Shown here: positions 8,358 to 15,668 of the stretch, in pieces | How the letters are laid out: each line of letters opens with the position of its first letter | Position numbering within the stretch: the stretch's first letter is position 1 | Assembly: GCF_001426745.1 (NCBI RefSeq) | Contig: NZ_LMFI01000016.1 | Location: forward strand, 1-64,000 | Reading direction: 5' to 3' | DNA length: 64,000 nucleotides | Source: Nocardioides sp. Root140 | GTDB taxonomy: Bacteria; Actinomycetota; Actinomycetes; Propionibacteriales; Nocardioidaceae | Notes under the pieces: model-generated | Told to the model about the DNA's origin: nothing | Database searches by the model: none | Seen by the model: the letters and a program-made list of their open reading frames with translations, nothing else | Translations under genes and position numbers: made by a program

Positions 8358-9163
8358 ATCTCCTTGGGGAACCAGTGCCCGCGGCCCTTGGCCAACCCGG
8401 CCTCCACGTCCTTGACCACCTTGGACGCGGTGTCCCTCAACGCCGACTCCAGCTGGGCCGGCATCGCGGTGCCGGTAGGGAAGCCCACCGACACCGCACC
8501 GATCGCGAACCCGTTCATGACGAGCCCCGTGGCGACACAGGAGAGGCCGAGCTGGGCCTCGTCGGTCTCGCGGGCGACGCCCTCGCCACGAGCGGTGCGC
8601 AGCTGGTCGACGAGGGTCGCCACGTCGGTGACCGACTGCGGTGTCATGCCCGGCATCGGGGAAGGCAGGAAGTCCGCCAGGTCGTCCAGGTTCTCGTGGG
8701 CCAACAGGATCTTGCCGATGGCCGTGCAGTTGGCCGGCAACCGTGACCCCACCTGGGCGATGGAGGACGGCGAGTCCGTGGGCGCCAGCTTTTCCAGGTA
8801 GACCACGTCGAACTCGCGCAGCACGGCGAACGCGACCGTCTGCCCGGTCCAGCGGTGCAGGTTGGCCAGGTAGGGCATCGCGAGGTCGCGCATGTATCCC
8901 GCCGGGGTCGACGCTCCGAGCTGGAGCAGGCCGACGCCGATCTTGTAGCCGGAACGATGGTGCTCCACCGCACCGAGGTCGACCAGCCGGGCCAGCAGTC
9001 GGTGAACCGTCGACTTGGGCAGGCCGGAGGCGCGGGAGAGCTCGCTGAGCGTCATCACCCGCTCGTGCGGGTTGAAGGCGTGCAGCAGGTCGAACGCCTT
9101 GGTCAGGATCGAAGGTGTCTCGGCGCCCTGGGGTCCCGATCCGTCAGCGCTGGAGCGGGTCAT
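8354..9163 (-). CDS. IclR-family transcriptional regulator
   Basis: The 269-residue protein has an N-terminal winged helix-turn-helix (about 20-75; LSRASGLPKSTVHRLLARL) and a C-terminal GAF-like effector domain. These are classic for IclR regulators of aromatic pathways, which act as repressors or activators depending on an aromatic ligand. It lies between the two halves of the aromatic gene set and diverges from the amidohydrolase operon. A 17-bp palindrome in that shared promoter recurs at the other two aromatic promoters, so the protein probably controls all of them and itself. Confidence 0.92.
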   Translation of the reverse strand: MTRSSADGSGPQGAETPSILTKAFDLLHAFNPHERVMTLSELSRASGLPKSTVHRLLARLVDLGAVEHHRSGYKIGVGLLQLGASTPAGYMRDLAMPYLANLHRWTGQTVAFAVLREFDVVYLEKLAPTDSPSSIAQVGSRLPANCTAIGKILLAHENLDDLADFLPSPMPGMTPQSVTDVATLVDQLRTARGEGVARETDEAQLGLSCVATGLVMNGFAIGAVSVGFPTGTAMPAQLESALRDTASKVVKDVEAGLAKGRGHWFPKEI

Positions 9164-9241
9164 GGAGCCACCTCGGACGGGACACAGACGGGATTGTCAG
9201 AAGGTAAGCCTGCCGCGTCCCCTGCCACCACCCCATGCGAA

Positions 9242-9258
9242 GTTCCGACTGTCGGAAC
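9242..9258. promoter_or_regulatory. Putative IclR-type operator, IclR/amidohydrolase promoter
   Basis: GTTCCGAC-T-GTCGGAAC is a perfect 17-bp palindrome, the best copy of the GTTCCG-N5-CGGAAC family here. It lies 79 bp upstream of the IclR start and 41 bp upstream of the amidohydrolase start, consistent with autoregulation and control of the divergent operon. Confidence 0.7.
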
Positions 9259-9299
9259 CTCCACTGTCACGTGGGCTGGCCAGTGCCTAGCGTCTCCAC

Positions 9300-10349
9300 G
9301 TGCATCCTGTTCACGAGAACGGTGCCGCCCCGGCCGGGGTCGACATCCACGCCCACCACTTTGGTGCGGACGTCGCTGCTGCCGGGCTTCCCGACGACCC
9401 CCGCTGGCCACGCCTCGTCACGCACGGCGACGGCGCAGGTCAGATCATGCTGGGTGACCGCGTCTTCCGCCAGGTGCACGCCCCGTTGTGGGACACGGCC
9501 CAGCGGATCGCCGAGCTCGACGCGGCCGGGATCGGCGTACAGCTCATCTCGCCGACTCCGGTGATGCTCGCCTACTGGGCCGACGCGGAGCCGGCCGACG
9601 CCTACGCGCGGGCCACCAACGACTCCGTCGCCTCAGCCCTGGGCGAGTCCGGCGGGCGACTTGCCGGCCTCGGCACCGTCCCGCTCCCGTACGTCGACCG
9701 CGCCGTCGCCGAGCTGCGACGCTGTGTCGCCGACCTCGGGCTGGTCGGCGTCCAGATCGGTTCCCGGATCGCGGGGATGGAGCTCGACGACCCGGTGCTC
9801 CGGCCGTTCTTCCGGGCCGCGGACGAGCTGGACGCCGTGGTGTTCGTCCACCCGACCGACGGTGGCGGTGGTGTGATCCGGCGCGGGGGCCAGCCCTACG
9901 ACTTCGGCCTCGGAATGACCACGGACACGGCGATCGCAGCCTCCGCCCTGGTCTTCGGCGGGGTGCTGCGTGAGTGTGTCGACCTGCGCGTGGTCCTGGC
10001 CCACGGATGTGGCACGTTCGCCTGGGCCTGGCCCCGCCTGCGCCTGGGCGCCGGCATCTTCACCGACGCCGCACCCGGCGAGCACGACGACCTCGTCGGC
10101 CGGCTGTGGGTCGACTCGCTGGTCTTCGACCCGGAGCACCTGCGCCTGCTGACCGAACGCTTCGGTGCCGGTCACGTGGTGCTCGGCACCGACTACCCCT
10201 TTGTCGCCGGCCAGCTCGACGGCGCCCGACGCTTCCTCGCCTCCGCCGTCGCCCGGGGAGCGCTGACCGGCACACAGGCCGCCGGCGTGCTGGGCGGGAA
10301 CGGGCGCGAGCTCCTCAGGACCCGCACCAGACAAGGAGCCTGCCGATGA
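9300..10349 (+). CDS. Amidohydrolase, ACMSD-type decarboxylase/hydratase family
   Basis: This 349-residue TIM-barrel amidohydrolase belongs to the aminocarboxymuconate-semialdehyde decarboxylase group. Metal-ligand candidates are H17-x-H19 in DIHAHHF, H184 in VFVHPT, H235 in LAHGCG and D298 in GTDYPF. Members decarboxylate or hydrate ring-cleavage products and aromatic acids. The GTG start lies 41 bp after the palindromic IclR-type site. The 3' end overlaps the monooxygenase start (ATGA). It may remove a carboxyl group from the meta-cleavage product, or from the aromatic acid itself; sequence alone cannot choose. Confidence 0.82.
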   Translation: MHPVHENGAAPAGVDIHAHHFGADVAAAGLPDDPRWPRLVTHGDGAGQIMLGDRVFRQVHAPLWDTAQRIAELDAAGIGVQLISPTPVMLAYWADAEPADAYARATNDSVASALGESGGRLAGLGTVPLPYVDRAVAELRRCVADLGLVGVQIGSRIAGMELDDPVLRPFFRAADELDAVVFVHPTDGGGGVIRRGGQPYDFGLGMTTDTAIAASALVFGGVLRECVDLRVVLAHGCGTFAWAWPRLRLGAGIFTDAAPGEHDDLVGRLWVDSLVFDPEHLRLLTERFGAGHVVLGTDYPFVAGQLDGARRFLASAVARGALTGTQAAGVLGGNGRELLRTRTRQGACR

Positions 10350-11518
10350 ACGAGACCGACGTGGTGGTGGTCGGCGGGGGTCCGATCGGACTGATGACGG
10401 CTCTCGGCCTCGCTCGCGCGGGGGTCGAGGTGATGGTGGTCGACCCCGCCACCGAGCCCGAGGGATTCGGCTGGAGCGGCGTGCTGCACAACGCAGTGCT
10501 CCCCCACCTGGACTCTCTGGGCGTCCTCCCGGACGTCATCGTTGCGGGCTTCGCCGACCCGCTCTGGTCCCTGTCTGTCCTGCGCACCGGCGAGCAGATC
10601 GTCTTCGACCTCGGCGATCTCGCAGACCGCCTGGCCCACCCGTTCAACGTGTACGTCGAGTCGGCGCCGCTGATCGGGGTGCTCGAGTCGCATCTCGCCG
10701 TACAGCCCGGGGTCACCTGGCGACGTGGAGAGCAGGTGCTCGACGTACGGCAGGACGCCTCGGGTGTGGAGGTGGTCCTCGGAGCGGACGAGGCCCGGGT
10801 GCGCGCTGCGTGGATGGTAGGCGCGGACGGGGCCAACAGCGCCGTACGCCGTGCGGTGGGCCTCGGCTTCCCCGGCAGCACGTGGCCGGAGCGCTCCGTG
10901 GCCGCGCTGGTCGAGTACGACTTCGCCGAACTCGGCTACACCGCCTCGACCTTCCAGGTCGACGAGGTCAACGGGGCCGTGGTCCAGCGCGTCCGCGACG
11001 GCTTGTGGCGCTACACCTACGCCGAGGCACTGTTGCTTCCCGAGGCGGGCATCCGGGAACGCATGGAGAGGACACTCGGTGTCGTCATCCCCGGCTCTCG
11101 AGCCATGGTCGTCGACTGGACCTGGGCCCGAATGCACCAACGCACCGCATCGCGGTTCCGCGCCGGCCACGTGCTGCTGGCGGGAGAGTCCGCCCATGTC
11201 GCCAACCGGTTGACCGGCCACCGGTCCGTCAGCGGGTTCCTCGACTCCCGCGACGTGGTGGTGGCCCTGGCCGCGGTGCTGCGCGGCGATGCCGACGAGA
11301 GCATCCTCGACGGCTACGCGGAGAACCGGCGGCGACTGTTCCTCGACCACGCCTCACCGGCGAGCAAGAGGCGCATGCACCTGGTCACCGACCTCGCCGA
11401 AGGAACGTCGTACGCCGACGAGCTGGACGCGTTCCGAATGGCCAGGACTGACGCCGATTCGCACGAGGAGCTGGTGATGTTCGGTGTGGACGACCCGGAA
11501 TCCGGCCACTCTTTCTAG
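10346..11518 (+). CDS. FAD-dependent aromatic-ring monooxygenase family protein
   Basis: The 390-residue protein resembles class A flavin monooxygenases (PHBH / MhpA-like). It has the N-terminal FAD motif VVVGGGPIGL with a following ED-like acid, and a mid-sequence WMVGADGANSAVR segment corresponding to the DG motif. The third motif, usually GDAAHxxPPxGGQGMN, is degenerate: it reads LLAGESAHVAN and lacks the usual Pro and Gly run. FAD binding in the C-terminal half may therefore differ. The ATG overlaps the amidohydrolase stop (ATGA). It probably hydroxylates a phenolic substrate or intermediate before ring cleavage. Confidence 0.8.
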   Translation: MNETDVVVVGGGPIGLMTALGLARAGVEVMVVDPATEPEGFGWSGVLHNAVLPHLDSLGVLPDVIVAGFADPLWSLSVLRTGEQIVFDLGDLADRLAHPFNVYVESAPLIGVLESHLAVQPGVTWRRGEQVLDVRQDASGVEVVLGADEARVRAAWMVGADGANSAVRRAVGLGFPGSTWPERSVAALVEYDFAELGYTASTFQVDEVNGAVVQRVRDGLWRYTYAEALLLPEAGIRERMERTLGVVIPGSRAMVVDWTWARMHQRTASRFRAGHVLLAGESAHVANRLTGHRSVSGFLDSRDVVVALAAVLRGDADESILDGYAENRRRLFLDHASPASKRRMHLVTDLAEGTSYADELDAFRMARTDADSHEELVMFGVDDPESGHSF

Positions 11519-11605
11519 CCGTTGGAACTCTCCGTTGTCGGTCCCTCCCCGCCTTCCTACGCTCGCAAGAGCACGCCAAGTCGTCCCGACGTCAGGAGAA
11601 TCGCC

Positions 11606-12448
11606 GTGAGCACCGCCACCGCCCCGCTCGACCTTGCCGCCCTGGAGGCGGGTCAGTTCATCGACGCGAAGGGCACCTCGACCCACTACCACGACGTGGG
11701 AGAGGGCAAGCCGCTGCTGCTCCTGCACGGTTCCGGTCCCGGCGTCTCGGCCTGGGCCAACTGGCGGCACGCCATCCCCGCCCTGGCCGAGAGCCACCGC
11801 GTCATCGCCATGGACAGCGTCGGTTTCGGGCTGACCGAGCGTCCCGACTCAGTGCGCTACTCGCTGCGCACGTGGACCGACCACGTGTGGGACCTGCTCG
11901 ACGCCCTCGGCATCGACCAGGTGTCGGTGGTCGGCAACTCACTCGGCGGACGGCTCGCACTGCAGATGGCCGAGGACCACCCCGAGCGCCTCGACCGCAT
12001 CGTGCTGATGGGTGCGCCCGGGGTCGGCATGACCATGACCGAGGGCCTCAAGGCGCTGCGTGCCTACGAGCCCTCGCCGGAGGCGATGGAGTCCCTGCTC
12101 AAGAACCACTTCGCGGTGGACAAGTCGATCATCACCGACGACCTCGTGCAGATCAGGTACGAGGCGAGCGCCGCGCCCGGCGCGCACGAGGCCTATCGAA
12201 AGATGTTCTTCGACCCCGAGCACGCCGGCGGCGAGCTCGGCATCACCGAGGAGCAGGTGGCGAAGGTGACCATGCCGACCCTGCTCGTGCACGGCCTCGA
12301 GGACGCCGTCGTCCCCGTCGACGTGGCCTGGACGATGCTGCGCCTGCTCCCCGACGCGGACCTGCACGTCTTCGCGCGCTGCGGGCACTGGACCCAGATC
12401 GAGCGCTCAGCGGAGTTCAACGAGCTCGTGGCCGGTTTCGTGGGCTGA
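11606..12448 (+). CDS. Alpha/beta hydrolase, meta-cleavage-product (C-C bond) hydrolase type
   Basis: The 280-residue alpha/beta hydrolase has the oxyanion segment HGSGPGVSAWANW (41-53), typical of MhpC/BphD-type C-C hydrolases. It has a full triad: S112 in GNSLGG, D233 in GLEDAVVP and H261 in CGHW. These enzymes split vinylogous 1,5-diketones left by extradiol cleavage into a dienoate and a carboxylic acid. The GTG start at 11606 follows AGGAGAA. It is 87 bp from the monooxygenase stop and probably in the same transcript. With the extradiol enzyme at 7296 it would form consecutive pathway steps. Confidence 0.88.
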   Translation: MSTATAPLDLAALEAGQFIDAKGTSTHYHDVGEGKPLLLLHGSGPGVSAWANWRHAIPALAESHRVIAMDSVGFGLTERPDSVRYSLRTWTDHVWDLLDALGIDQVSVVGNSLGGRLALQMAEDHPERLDRIVLMGAPGVGMTMTEGLKALRAYEPSPEAMESLLKNHFAVDKSIITDDLVQIRYEASAAPGAHEAYRKMFFDPEHAGGELGITEEQVAKVTMPTLLVHGLEDAVVPVDVAWTMLRLLPDADLHVFARCGHWTQIERSAEFNELVAGFVG

Positions 12449-12474
12449 GAGCCCGGCCACCGCCCGGCGGGAGA

Positions 12475-12516
12475 ACGACGTCGCGGAGCAGATTCCCCCG
12501 AGTGGCGCGACGACGT
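12475..12516. terminator. Inverted repeat between convergent genes, possible terminator
   Basis: ACGACGTCGCG at 12475-12485 pairs with CGCGACGACGT at 12506-12516, with one mismatch in 11 and a 20-base loop. It sits in the 116-bp gap between the converging hydrolase and menB genes. The long loop and missing T-tract leave its function open. Confidence 0.4.
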
Positions 12517-12564
12517 GTTCCCCGACCTCAGCGCAGCTGAACGCGACCCCGACGACGGACCGTC

Positions 12565-13395
12565 TCAGGGACGACGCGGGAACTGCGTGAAGTCAGGGGT
12601 GCGCCCCTCCTTGAACGCCTCCCGCCCCTCCTTGGCCTCCGCGTTGCCGTAGAACAGCAGGTTCGTGTCGTGGGCGAGCTGCTGGATGCCGGCGTAGCCG
12701 TCCTCGTGCGCATGGAAGCTGGCCTTCGACAACCGCAGGGCGTACGGCGAGAGGGCGAGCATCTCGCGACACCACTTCAGGGTCTCGGCCTCCAGCTCCT
12801 CGAGCGGTACGACGGTGTTGACCAAGCCCATGTCGAGCGCGGTCCGTGCGTCGTACTGCCGGCAGAGGAACCAGATCTCCTTGGCCTTCTTGGGCCCGAC
12901 CAGGTCGGAGAGGATGCTCGACCCGAAGCCGCCGTCGAAGGAGCCCACCTTCGGACCGACCTGCCCGAAGCGGGCATTGTCGGCCGCGATCGTGAGATCA
13001 CACACGAGATGCAGCACGTGGCCGCCACCGATCGCCCAGCCGGCCACCATCGCCACGATCGGCTTGGGGCAACGCCGCATGGCGACGTGCAGGTCGGTGA
13101 CGTGGAAGCGGCCGGTGGCGCCGGGATCCAGTTGGTAGCCGCTGTCGCCGCGGACCCGCTGGTCCCCGCCCGAGCAGAAGGCCTTCTCCCCCGCGCCGGT
13201 CAGGATGATCACCCCGACCGACTCGTCCTCCCGGGCCCGCATCAGCGCGCGGTCGACCTCGACCAGCGTCTGGGGCCGGAAGGCGTTGTGGACCTCAGGC
13301 CGGTCGATCGTGATCTTGGCGATCCCGTCGTCGGTGGTCTCGTAGCGGATGTCCTCCCAGGTGCCCTGGGCCCGCCACACGGTGGTTTCACTCAT
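12565..13395 (-). CDS. menB: 1,4-dihydroxy-2-naphthoyl-CoA synthase (naphthoate synthase)
   Basis: The 276-residue crotonase-superfamily protein matches MenB along its full length. It has EDIRYE near the start, RPEVHNAFRP, FCSGGDQRVRGD, AMVAGWAIGGGHVLH, GPKVGSFDGG, KEIWFLCRQYDA and a C-terminal PDFTQFPRRP. MenB closes the second ring of the menaquinone nucleus by Dieckmann condensation of O-succinylbenzoyl-CoA. I considered BadI, the related ring-opening hydrolase of cyclohexanecarboxylate breakdown, but the SGGDQRVRGD and SFDGG segments follow MenB. No other men gene is in the window, so it is isolated among catabolic genes. Confidence 0.88.
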   Translation of the reverse strand: MSETTVWRAQGTWEDIRYETTDDGIAKITIDRPEVHNAFRPQTLVEVDRALMRAREDESVGVIILTGAGEKAFCSGGDQRVRGDSGYQLDPGATGRFHVTDLHVAMRRCPKPIVAMVAGWAIGGGHVLHLVCDLTIAADNARFGQVGPKVGSFDGGFGSSILSDLVGPKKAKEIWFLCRQYDARTALDMGLVNTVVPLEELEAETLKWCREMLALSPYALRLSKASFHAHEDGYAGIQQLAHDTNLLFYGNAEAKEGREAFKEGRTPDFTQFPRRP

Positions 13396-13464
13396 GGCGT
13401 CATCATCCCTGAGCCCGGGGCACAGGACCGCCTCCGATCGAGGCCGTCACAGGAGAAGTCCACA

Positions 13465-14580
13465 TCACCCCCGCGGCTCGAGCCCCTCGCCGAGTCCGGA
13501 GGGCAGGTGCGGCCCGATCGCGATGTGCTCGAAGAGTCCGAGCCCGACCGCGCCGTCGGAACGCACACCACGGCAGATCTGGTGCACGTGCACGTTCTCC
13601 CGGGCGGTGGGATGGAGGTCGGCGAGGTTCCAGTGGTCTGACCCGACGGCCGGGCCACCGTGGTCGGCACCGTGCGTCCAGGTCGGGTGCGAGTAGCCGA
13701 GCCCCTGCATCAGGAACGTCAGCGTGGGCTCGATCCGGATCCTCCGGTCGACAGCGCCACGCGGCCCCACGGTGAGGTCGACGAGGTGGGGTCGGCGGGT
13801 GCCGGCCACGTAGTCGATCTCGAAGTTGAACACGTCGCTGCGCGCGATGGCCTCCTCGACGCCGTACGCAGGGTCGTCGGGCCCGATGAACGGGAGTACG
13901 GCGACCGTGCGGGCCTCGCTGCGACCGTCCGGCATCTCGTTCACGGCCACCAGCAGGCACTCGTCCTCGAAGCGGAGCAGGGTCCACGCGAAGTAGATGT
14001 TGGACTTGGAGGCGGCCATGGTGTGCTCCCTCTTGGTGCCGGTCGTGCGACTACCCCACGAACGGTCGCGGAAGCCCCACCACTGGTCGCGGGTGACGTC
14101 GATGGTCTCCCCGTTGACAGTGAACTGGCCTTCGCAGTCGTTGAACTGCACCGTGCGGGTGCGTTCTGAGATGAGGGTGCCTTGGGAGTAGCGCTCCATC
14201 CGGCCGTCCTCGATCGTCTGGGTGACGCCGTGCCAGGTGAGGTCGGCGGCGACCCCGTCGTGTTCCTCGAGGACCACACGGAGTGTGCGCATCGGCTCGA
14301 TCACCTCAATGCGCAGCGGACCGACCTGGGTGGTGCGGTCGCGCGGCATCGGCGCCGAGGCATAGACCGAATGCTGCTGGCCGCCCCGGGAGACGCTGAG
14401 TGCACCGTCGATGATGCCGCGGTTCGGATAGACACAGAGACCGACACCCAACTGCGTGGTGAGGTCGGTGTCGTGCATGGCCAGCCAGTGGCGGTCATAG
14501 CGCCCGGCATCCGCACCGATGGGATAGGCAATCGGATAGGAGGTCTGGTGGATCGGGAAGTCATCCCAGGGAGACAGCAC
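13465..14580 (-). CDS. Uncharacterised protein, probable beta-barrel
   Basis: I do not recognise this 371-residue protein with confidence. It is rich in aromatic residues and alternating hydrophobic stretches that suggest a mostly beta structure, with no signal peptide or membrane segment. Marked motifs are the opening LSPWDDFPIHQT, DQWWGFRDRSWGSR (mid-protein), NIYFAWTLLRFEDE and the closing GLFEHIAIGPHLPSGLG. The overall look recalls lipocalin-like or CrtC-like barrel proteins. The GTG start follows AAGGAAC, 28 bp after the APH-kinase gene, and it is the last gene of the P450 operon. A lipid- or substrate-binding or isomerase role alongside the kinase is possible. Confidence 0.7.
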   Translation of the reverse strand: MLSPWDDFPIHQTSYPIAYPIGADAGRYDRHWLAMHDTDLTTQLGVGLCVYPNRGIIDGALSVSRGGQQHSVYASAPMPRDRTTQVGPLRIEVIEPMRTLRVVLEEHDGVAADLTWHGVTQTIEDGRMERYSQGTLISERTRTVQFNDCEGQFTVNGETIDVTRDQWWGFRDRSWGSRTTGTKREHTMAASKSNIYFAWTLLRFEDECLLVAVNEMPDGRSEARTVAVLPFIGPDDPAYGVEEAIARSDVFNFEIDYVAGTRRPHLVDLTVGPRGAVDRRIRIEPTLTFLMQGLGYSHPTWTHGADHGGPAVGSDHWNLADLHPTARENVHVHQICRGVRSDGAVGLGLFEHIAIGPHLPSGLGEGLEPRG

Positions 14581-14608
14581 GGTCAGTTCCTTCTGTTGGA
14601 CGGACGGG

Positions 14609-15664
14609 TCAGGTGAATGCCAGGACGTCGTGGTCGATGGCGTGTTGGGCGCCGCGCTGCACCAGCGAGGCGAACATCTCGAAGCCGCGCTCTGTGGGTT
14701 GCACGAAGCCGAGGGCGGCGACCATGGCGAGCAAGACGGAGCCGCTGAGCCGGCGGTGCTCCTGCCAGGCCGTGTCGTGGTCCCAGCCGGTGACGCCGCG
14801 CTCGTGCAGCGCGTCGACGTGTCGGCCGACGAGTTCGCGCTCCACCGCGCGCCGCGGCTCCGGTTCGAGCGCCGAGCCGAGATAGAAGGCCAAGTCCCAG
14901 GCGGGCGTGGTCCAGGCCAGTGTCTGCCAGTCGACGAGCCAGGCGCCGTCGTCGCCCCACAACAGGTTGTCCAGACGGAGATCCTGGTGCACGAGCGTGC
15001 GGGGTCCGCCGACTGTGGCAGCCCAGTCGAGGACCTGCGCGCCGAAGCGCTGCACCATCTCCCGCTGCGCGGGATCCAGGCCGGCTCCGACCACGTCCCC
15101 GTGGCGCTGCCACGAGATCGCATAACGCTCGGACAGTCCCTCAATGTGGTCGTCGAGCCGGTTGTAGAACAGGTGCGCTCCACCCACCGAGTCGGCGTCG
15201 TCCCAGAACGGTGCCTGCAGCCCGGCGAGTTGCGAGGCCACCGAACGGGCCTGCTCGACGCTGCCGTCGCGCATCTGGTCGAGGGGTCTGGTGCGACCGC
15301 TGAGGTCCTCGAGCACGAGCCCGGGGTCGCCGGCTCCGTCCTGGACCAGGCCGAGCAGGCGCGGTGTGCGGACGTCGAGGTGCGGCAACAGGTCGCGATA
15401 GAAGCGCGATTCCCGTTCGTAGGCACCGATGCGAGCAGCGGTCGCGGCCGAGTCGGCGTCCGAGGACGGCATCTTGACGAAGACCGACCCCGGGCCCGGT
15501 TGCCCGTCGTACCGCAGTTCGACGCGGAAGCTGTCGGCGAGCTGGCCCGCGCCCAGCGGGACGGCCGCGACCTGCCGGATCCGTGACGCCTCGCCGAGGA
15601 TGCCTCCCGCACGGAGGGCGGCATCCAGGTCGCGCGCCGTCGGCGCGGTGATGAGCGCGGTCAA
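14609..15664 (-). CDS. APH-type phosphotransferase (putative small-molecule or acyl-CoA kinase)
   Basis: The 351-residue protein has the aminoglycoside-phosphotransferase kinase fold. The catalytic loop is HQDLRLDN, followed by the Mg-binding DW of LVDWQT, with a VFVKMPS lysine near residue 65. Such stand-alone APH proteins beside acyl-CoA genes need not be resistance enzymes: the levulinate-pathway kinase LvaA and the ACAD10/11 kinase domain phosphorylate hydroxyacyl-CoAs. The start is TTG with GGAGGGA upstream, four bases after the stop of the swivel-domain gene. Close coupling to that gene suggests a joint phosphotransfer function. The substrate is unknown. Confidence 0.82.
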   Translation of the reverse strand: MTALITAPTARDLDAALRAGGILGEASRIRQVAAVPLGAGQLADSFRVELRYDGQPGPGSVFVKMPSSDADSAATAARIGAYERESRFYRDLLPHLDVRTPRLLGLVQDGAGDPGLVLEDLSGRTRPLDQMRDGSVEQARSVASQLAGLQAPFWDDADSVGGAHLFYNRLDDHIEGLSERYAISWQRHGDVVGAGLDPAQREMVQRFGAQVLDWAATVGGPRTLVHQDLRLDNLLWGDDGAWLVDWQTLAWTTPAWDLAFYLGSALEPEPRRAVERELVGRHVDALHERGVTGWDHDTAWQEHRRLSGSVLLAMVAALGFVQPTERGFEMFASLVQRGAQHAIDHDVLAFT

Positions 15665-15668
15665 CGGG

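Noticed and set aside
12565..13395. Assignment as BadI (2-ketocyclohexanecarboxyl-CoA hydrolase)
   Set aside because: The SGGDQRVRGD, GGGHVLH and GSFDGG segments follow MenB; BadI differs at these places as far as I recall.
13635..13643. GGTCTGACC as a GntR operator
   Set aside because: It lies within the coding region of the barrel-like protein, far from a promoter. It is a reminder that the motif occurs by chance.
13465..15624. Fusion-length frame covering the barrel-like protein and the APH region
   Set aside because: The upstream part is an out-of-frame shadow of the APH gene; the real gene starts at GTG 14580 with its own ribosome site.
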